Shown: positions 60,616 to 64,000 of the stretch, piece after piece
How the letters are laid out: each line of letters begins with the position of its first letter
How positions within the stretch are numbered: position 1 is the stretch's first letter
Assembly: GCA_964404255.1 (NCBI GenBank)
Contig: CAYOJJ010000002.1
Location: 124,001-188,000, forward strand
Reading direction: 5' to 3'
DNA length: 64,000 nucleotides
Source: JAFDZW01 sp964404255
GTDB taxonomy: Bacteria > Bacteroidota > Ignavibacteria > Palsa-1295
The notes under the pieces: generated by a model
Told to the model about the DNA's origin: nothing
Databases searched by the model: none
What the model saw: only the letters and a program-made list of their open reading frames with translations
Position numbers and translations under genes: made by a program

Positions 60616-61281
60616 ATGATACAACCGAATATCTTCCTTAGTGTTGGGGCTACGGCAAATGAGCGGCAAGAATTATTTGTCCGTAGTATAGAAGACCGTT
60701 TGTTGAGAGAGAATTTGATTCCAAATGCCGTCGGTAGAAATAAATTTAGTGCGGGCTCTCCATTACAGACTATCCTTGAATTAATAGACGAATGTGATGG
60801 TACACTTATCATCGCTTTAGAGCGAACTTATTTTCCATCCGGTGTAGAAAAGCGAGGAGGAGTGCATGAAACTACTCTTATCAATACTAAATATCCAACT
60901 GCCTGGAATCAGATTGAAGCCGGACTTTCCTATAGCAAGGGGCATCCCTTGCTGCTTATTATGGAAGAAGGCTTAAGAAGTGAGGGATTACTCGAGAAAG
61001 GATATGATTGGTATGTGCTTTGGGTAAATCCGGATCCCACTTCGCTCTTTACCCCTGAGTTTAATGGCGTGTTTGCAAGCTGGAAACAAAAGGTAGAAGC
61101 AAATCAAAAAAGGAAGGAAACTTCTGCAAGTACATCCGCTAACAAAATAATAGATCCTTCCACAATAACTGTCGGAGAGCTACTAAAGAATCTTAAACCG
61201 TCAAATTTCTGGGCTGTGCTGGTAGCCTTGGCAGGATTACTAAGTGGCGCATTTATTATAGGGCAGCACTTTGCGAAATAG
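60616..61281 (+). CDS. TIR/deoxyribosyltransferase-like protein with C-terminal membrane helix, inserted at lysS
   Basis: From the ATG at 60616 the product has 221 residues (MIQPNIFLSVGATANERQEL). Residues 1-150 form an alpha/beta Rossmann-type domain: IFLSVGATANERQELFVRSI, then DECDGTLIIALERTY, then WNQIEAGLSYSKGHPLLLIM, in which the Glu in NQIEAG sits where TIR and deoxyribosyltransferase folds place their catalytic glutamate. A charged linker rich in K, S and T follows. A single hydrophobic helix near the end (FWAVLVALAGLLSGAFIIG) is a likely membrane anchor. This layout suggests a membrane-tethered NAD- or nucleotide-cleaving immune effector or sensor. That reading is inference. The gene ends exactly at the start of repeat copy B. 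The nearest -7-like element, TATATTAG at 60582, is a one-base mismatch. Confidence 0.7.
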   Translation: MIQPNIFLSVGATANERQELFVRSIEDRLLRENLIPNAVGRNKFSAGSPLQTILELIDECDGTLIIALERTYFPSGVEKRGGVHETTLINTKYPTAWNQIEAGLSYSKGHPLLLIMEEGLRSEGLLEKGYDWYVLWVNPDPTSLFTPEFNGVFASWKQKVEANQKRKETSASTSANKIIDPSTITVGELLKNLKPSNFWAVLVALAGLLSGAFIIGQHFAK

Positions 61282-61454
61282 ATGAAGCGATGCAGCTCGA
61301 TGAAGATTTCCTTCGCTCTCTGGAGATCGGTATGCCACCGACAGCGGGTCTTGGTTTTGGTATCGATCGCTTAACAATGATCATGACCGGCGAAGATTCT
61401 ATCCGTGATGTTGTATTATTCCCGGCAATGAGACCGGAGGTCGTCGCTCGCTAA
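61281..61454 (+). pseudogene. lysS 3' remnant, copy B of the 159-bp repeat plus native-looking tail
   Basis: In frame, 61281-61454 would encode the final 52 residues of a lysyl-tRNA synthetase (GIDRLTMIMTGEDSIRD region) and then VVAR and a stop, but there is no start or upstream part. It lies directly after the inserted gene. It precedes the terminator at 61476, which was probably the terminator of the original lysS. It is not expected to make a functional synthetase. Confidence 0.9.
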
Positions 61455-61475
61455 TTCTACGATCATAAACAGAAA

Positions 61476-61509
61476 TAAAAAAGCCGATCTGAGTTGACCG
61501 GCTTTTTTT
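61476..61509. terminator. Terminator after the lysS remnant
   Basis: The stem AAAAAAGCCG...CGGCTTTTTTT has five GC-rich pairs plus A/T pairs and a 12-base loop. It has T-runs on both strands and serves the lysS region and the converging LamG gene. Confidence 0.75.
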
Positions 61510-61527
61510 ATACTATCGTTGAACCGA

Positions 61528-62310
61528 TCAGAAGGGCATATCTACCCAGCTCGGCGTACCTAATACAGAGCCATCGTGCTTGCCGGTAATATCTTTAATA
61601 AGCGCCCCACTGCCTTCATCAATTGCCCAGGAAGCAATCAAGCCTGTTTCATTACCCTGAAAATGGTTAAACATTAAAGTACGAATTTGTGCCTTGGTCA
61701 ACGCTCTATTCCATAAGCTGACATTATAAATAGCGCCATGCCAGAATTCGTCTTTAGGAAGATTTTCGGTATTGTTGCCGCCGATAAGAAGGCGGTTAAA
61801 TACTTTAACCGGGGATCCTGTGATTACGCTGGTAGCCGTTGCAATTCCATTTACATATAAAGTCACCGCATGAGTTGCCATATCACAAACGGCGGCTAAA
61901 TGGTAATAGCGGCCAGTCTCGATCTGCGTTATTTCATCCTGTAGATTGGTCAGGGCTCCATTGATTTGGAAAGCGAATTTATTATACCGATTAATACCAA
62001 GATAGAAATCTAAGTCCGGTGTGCGGGTACTTTTTACGATAATATCCTGGAAGTAATCGGTGAGGGTAGTCGGCTTAACCCACGCTTGTATAGTAAAACT
62101 GCCGCCGCTTAGATAGAGGTCATCGGCATCGGGAACGGTAATTTTTGTTTGGCCGTCAAAAAATAATCCCCGTGCACTCATAGCATCTAAGCTATCGTTG
62201 CCGGTACCGGTGTAATTATCTTCTGTAGTAGGTTGGGAAGTTGAAGAACTGCTACATCCGACCCAGCTAAAAAGAGCGACACAAAGTAGAACACTTAAAA
62301 TTATTTTCAT
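61528..62310 (-). CDS. LamG-domain lipoprotein
   Basis: The 260-residue protein starts with a lipoprotein signal (MKIILSVLLCVALFSWVGCS, Cys19) and a Ser/Thr-rich linker. The remaining 210 residues are one concanavalin/LamG domain: LFFDGQTKITVPDADDLYLS, GSFTIQAWVKPTTLTD, YYHLAAVCDMATHAVTLYVN, and the closing WHGAIYNVSLWNRALTKAQI. The fold usually binds carbohydrates. It is probably an outer-membrane surface protein. Related to the LamG part of the gene at 44430. Confidence 0.88.
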   Translation of the reverse strand: MKIILSVLLCVALFSWVGCSSSSTSQPTTEDNYTGTGNDSLDAMSARGLFFDGQTKITVPDADDLYLSGGSFTIQAWVKPTTLTDYFQDIIVKSTRTPDLDFYLGINRYNKFAFQINGALTNLQDEITQIETGRYYHLAAVCDMATHAVTLYVNGIATATSVITGSPVKVFNRLLIGGNNTENLPKDEFWHGAIYNVSLWNRALTKAQIRTLMFNHFQGNETGLIASWAIDEGSGALIKDITGKHDGSVLGTPSWVDMPF

Positions 62311-62386
62311 GGATAATTATTGGTGATGGTCAATACTCTTCAAATATACTACAGATATTTTAGATGTTTAACAATTTTGGTAATAG

Positions 62387-63892
62387 TTACGGTTGGAAGG
62401 CCATGACTATCCAATTGCTAACCGTTGCATCATAAATTAACGTTATCATCCCGGGGCCAACGGTGGTAAGATTTGCGCCACTTAAGGTTTGAATTTGATT
62501 AGCCGCTGCCGATGCACCATTCAGATCTGCAATGGTCAAATTATTAGCAGTGTTCAAAATAATGACGATCTTTCCATCTACCCCGCCGCTAATACCGGTA
62601 ATAGTAGAACCACCGGCATTCGAGCTGATTCTAATGTAGCTAAAATTTCCAATAGCAAGATTATTATTATTGCCTGCCGCAAGTGCGGGAAGTGTTGTTT
62701 GCCGCAGGGCTATATCTCCCCGAATATCGAGTCTCGTTTGAGGAGCAGCTACCCCTATGCCGACATTGACATCGGCAGTAGCGCCATTGAGGCCATTAAT
62801 ACTTCCCAGAACCAGAGCATTGGAAGAGCTGACAATAGCATTGGCTCCAATAGCTGTAGCATTACTTAAATTGCCGGTATTGAGGTCGCTTCCGGCACCA
62901 AGTAAGGTGTTATTGGAACCGGTAGTATTAGTGACTCCCGACTCTGTTCCGATAAAGGTTGTCCCACTGGCGCCGTTATTATTAAAGCCGGCCGATTCTC
63001 CAACATCGGTATTGCCATTGCCGGACGGATTTACAAAATTAGCGTTATCACCAACACAAGTATTATTAGTGCCGGTTGTATTCAACGGGGCAGTGAATGA
63101 TCCGACAAACGTATTATTCAATCCTGTCGTATTACTAATGCCGGCTCCTGCTCCGAGAAACGCGTTATTATTTCCTGTCGTATTGAATAATCCCGCTGAA
63201 GTGCCATAGAAGGCATTGGAATTTCCGCTCGTATTCGATTTACCCGAATTGAAACCGGAAAAGGTATTGGCAACTCCCGATGTATTCGCCGATCCGGATG
63301 ACATACCTACAAAGGTATTGAGTGTTCCGGTATTGACGGTATTCTGTGTATTGCCGACAAACGTATTTCCCATTAACCCTCCAGGCCCATCGTATAACCA
63401 CGGATTACCATCGAGGTAATAGGCATCGGTTGCATACACCGTTCTCCAGGGCGAAGCAATAGAACCAAGATCCTGATTCGCTGCCGGTAATAAATGCCCG
63501 GCCGCTCCGATACGCATTTTTTCCGTATTGTTCGAATAGAAAACAACATCATAATTATTTACAGAGCCGAAATATTGTGCAGGAGTTTGCGGCGTCGCGC
63601 CGGTTAATACATTGCCGGTCGTGGTCCAAAACAATCCGCTTGCTGCCGGCTGCCAGGATAGATTCCCGGCTCCGTCATTTACAAAAGTATATCCGGCCGC
63701 TCCCTGAGAAGAGGGAAGCTTTATGGAATAGGATGATAAGATCGTTGTCGGAGATGAAAAGTGAATGGTGCCATTCATCGAACCATCATCGAGCATGAGC
63801 CCCTGTGTGCCGATGGTACGTTGTGCATAGCTATTTGAATAAAATAAAAACAGCACTGCGGCAAGCAATGCCACTGCTCGTGAACTTGTCAT
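62387..63892 (-). CDS. Secreted YadA-head/hyalin-like repeat protein
   Basis: The 501-residue product has a signal peptide ending SYAQ. Residues about 180-345 are 17-residue repeats of the form NTF.G..SG..NTSG.. (for example NTFVGMSSGSANTSGVA), typical of beta-helical head domains. The region before them (YDVVFYSNNTEKMRIGAAGH) and after (NNTLLGAGSDLNTGNLSNAT) parallels the gene at 55781, so the two are paralogues of different length. The C-terminus (GMITLIYDATVSNWIVMAFQ) is a short closing domain. There is no type IX sorting domain or YadA anchor. The gene runs toward 62387 and is the rightmost gene of the window. Confidence 0.85.
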   Translation of the reverse strand: MTSSRAVALLAAVLFLFYSNSYAQRTIGTQGLMLDDGSMNGTIHFSSPTTILSSYSIKLPSSQGAAGYTFVNDGAGNLSWQPAASGLFWTTTGNVLTGATPQTPAQYFGSVNNYDVVFYSNNTEKMRIGAAGHLLPAANQDLGSIASPWRTVYATDAYYLDGNPWLYDGPGGLMGNTFVGNTQNTVNTGTLNTFVGMSSGSANTSGVANTFSGFNSGKSNTSGNSNAFYGTSAGLFNTTGNNNAFLGAGAGISNTTGLNNTFVGSFTAPLNTTGTNNTCVGDNANFVNPSGNGNTDVGESAGFNNNGASGTTFIGTESGVTNTTGSNNTLLGAGSDLNTGNLSNATAIGANAIVSSSNALVLGSINGLNGATADVNVGIGVAAPQTRLDIRGDIALRQTTLPALAAGNNNNLAIGNFSYIRISSNAGGSTITGISGGVDGKIVIILNTANNLTIADLNGASAAANQIQTLSGANLTTVGPGMITLIYDATVSNWIVMAFQP

Positions 63893-64000
63893 AATAGGTA
63901 AAATAGTTGTATCCCGTTACGCCGCTCTGTGGCCGCGGCTTAAATCAGAGGCAAAAATACGTTATTAGAAAGCGCCTTGGTTTCTTGAAAATTGATATTT

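Noticed and set aside
61281..61454. Independent small gene after the TIR-like gene
   Set aside because: It is an in-frame copy of the lysS end without a start codon in its own context, so it is a remnant rather than a gene.

Overview
The window looks like chromosome of a member of the Bacteroidota/Chlorobi superphylum, probably a Kapabacteria- or Ignavibacteria-like lineage. Three things support this. Several genes are preceded by the Bacteroidota-type -7 promoter element TAnnTTTG, twice with a correctly spaced -33 TTG/TTTG. A PorZ-like protein carries a type IX secretion C-terminal domain. Secreted lipoproteins, FnIII, LamG and YadA-head-like repeat proteins are abundant. Species-level placement is inference only.

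Layout. 0-10 kb: the N-terminal part of an ABC exporter, a sigma54 response regulator, a TPR protein, a three-gene unit of two lipoproteins plus a glutathionylspermidine-synthase-like ATP-grasp enzyme, pyk, a kdsC-like phosphatase, a TMEM175-type channel and purA. 10-17.4 kb: an accessory stretch with a GNAT, an XRE regulator with a possible operator, a candidate small RNA, a type III restriction-modification pair, tRNA-Val(GAC), and a lipoprotein gene flanked by inverted copies of an intergenic repeat. 17.4-32.7 kb: mostly housekeeping and envelope genes (purB, an FtsE-like ATPase with degenerate motifs, yraN, FnIII lipoproteins, a YadA-head-like protein, ribH, a PorZ-like protein, FmdB, a DUF1800/DUF1501 pair, cca). 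32.8-37.7 kb: small secreted and lipoprotein genes, a DUF6916 protein and a YARHG protein. 37.8-43.3 kb: CIRCE-controlled groESL flanked by AT-rich genes of a kind seen in conflict systems (SLATT-like, HEPN-like, DUF4145).

43.3-58.8 kb: a SecD-P1-head-like protein, a SET protein, a LamG lipoprotein, two GNATs, a YD-repeat/metallopeptidase pair, a locus with two phage-tail-collar proteins and a type 1 periplasmic binding protein, a triheme cytochrome, a Rieske protein and a 999-residue repeat protein. 58.9-64 kb: lysS, then a small TIR/deoxyribosyltransferase-like membrane-tethered gene lying between two 159-bp copies of the lysS 3' end, then a LamG lipoprotein and another YadA-head-like protein.

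The most striking structure is at lysS. The second copy of its 3' end differs from the first at eight positions, all synonymous. This suggests that a single immune-type gene arrived together with a foreign lysS tail, or inserted with a long target duplication. Other points worth a second look are the FtsE-like ATPase lacking the Q-loop Gln, catalytic Glu and switch His; the SLATT-like gene whose promoter overlaps the groEL terminator; and the inverted-repeat-bounded lipoprotein gene. No transposase, integrase, CRISPR array or rRNA was seen.
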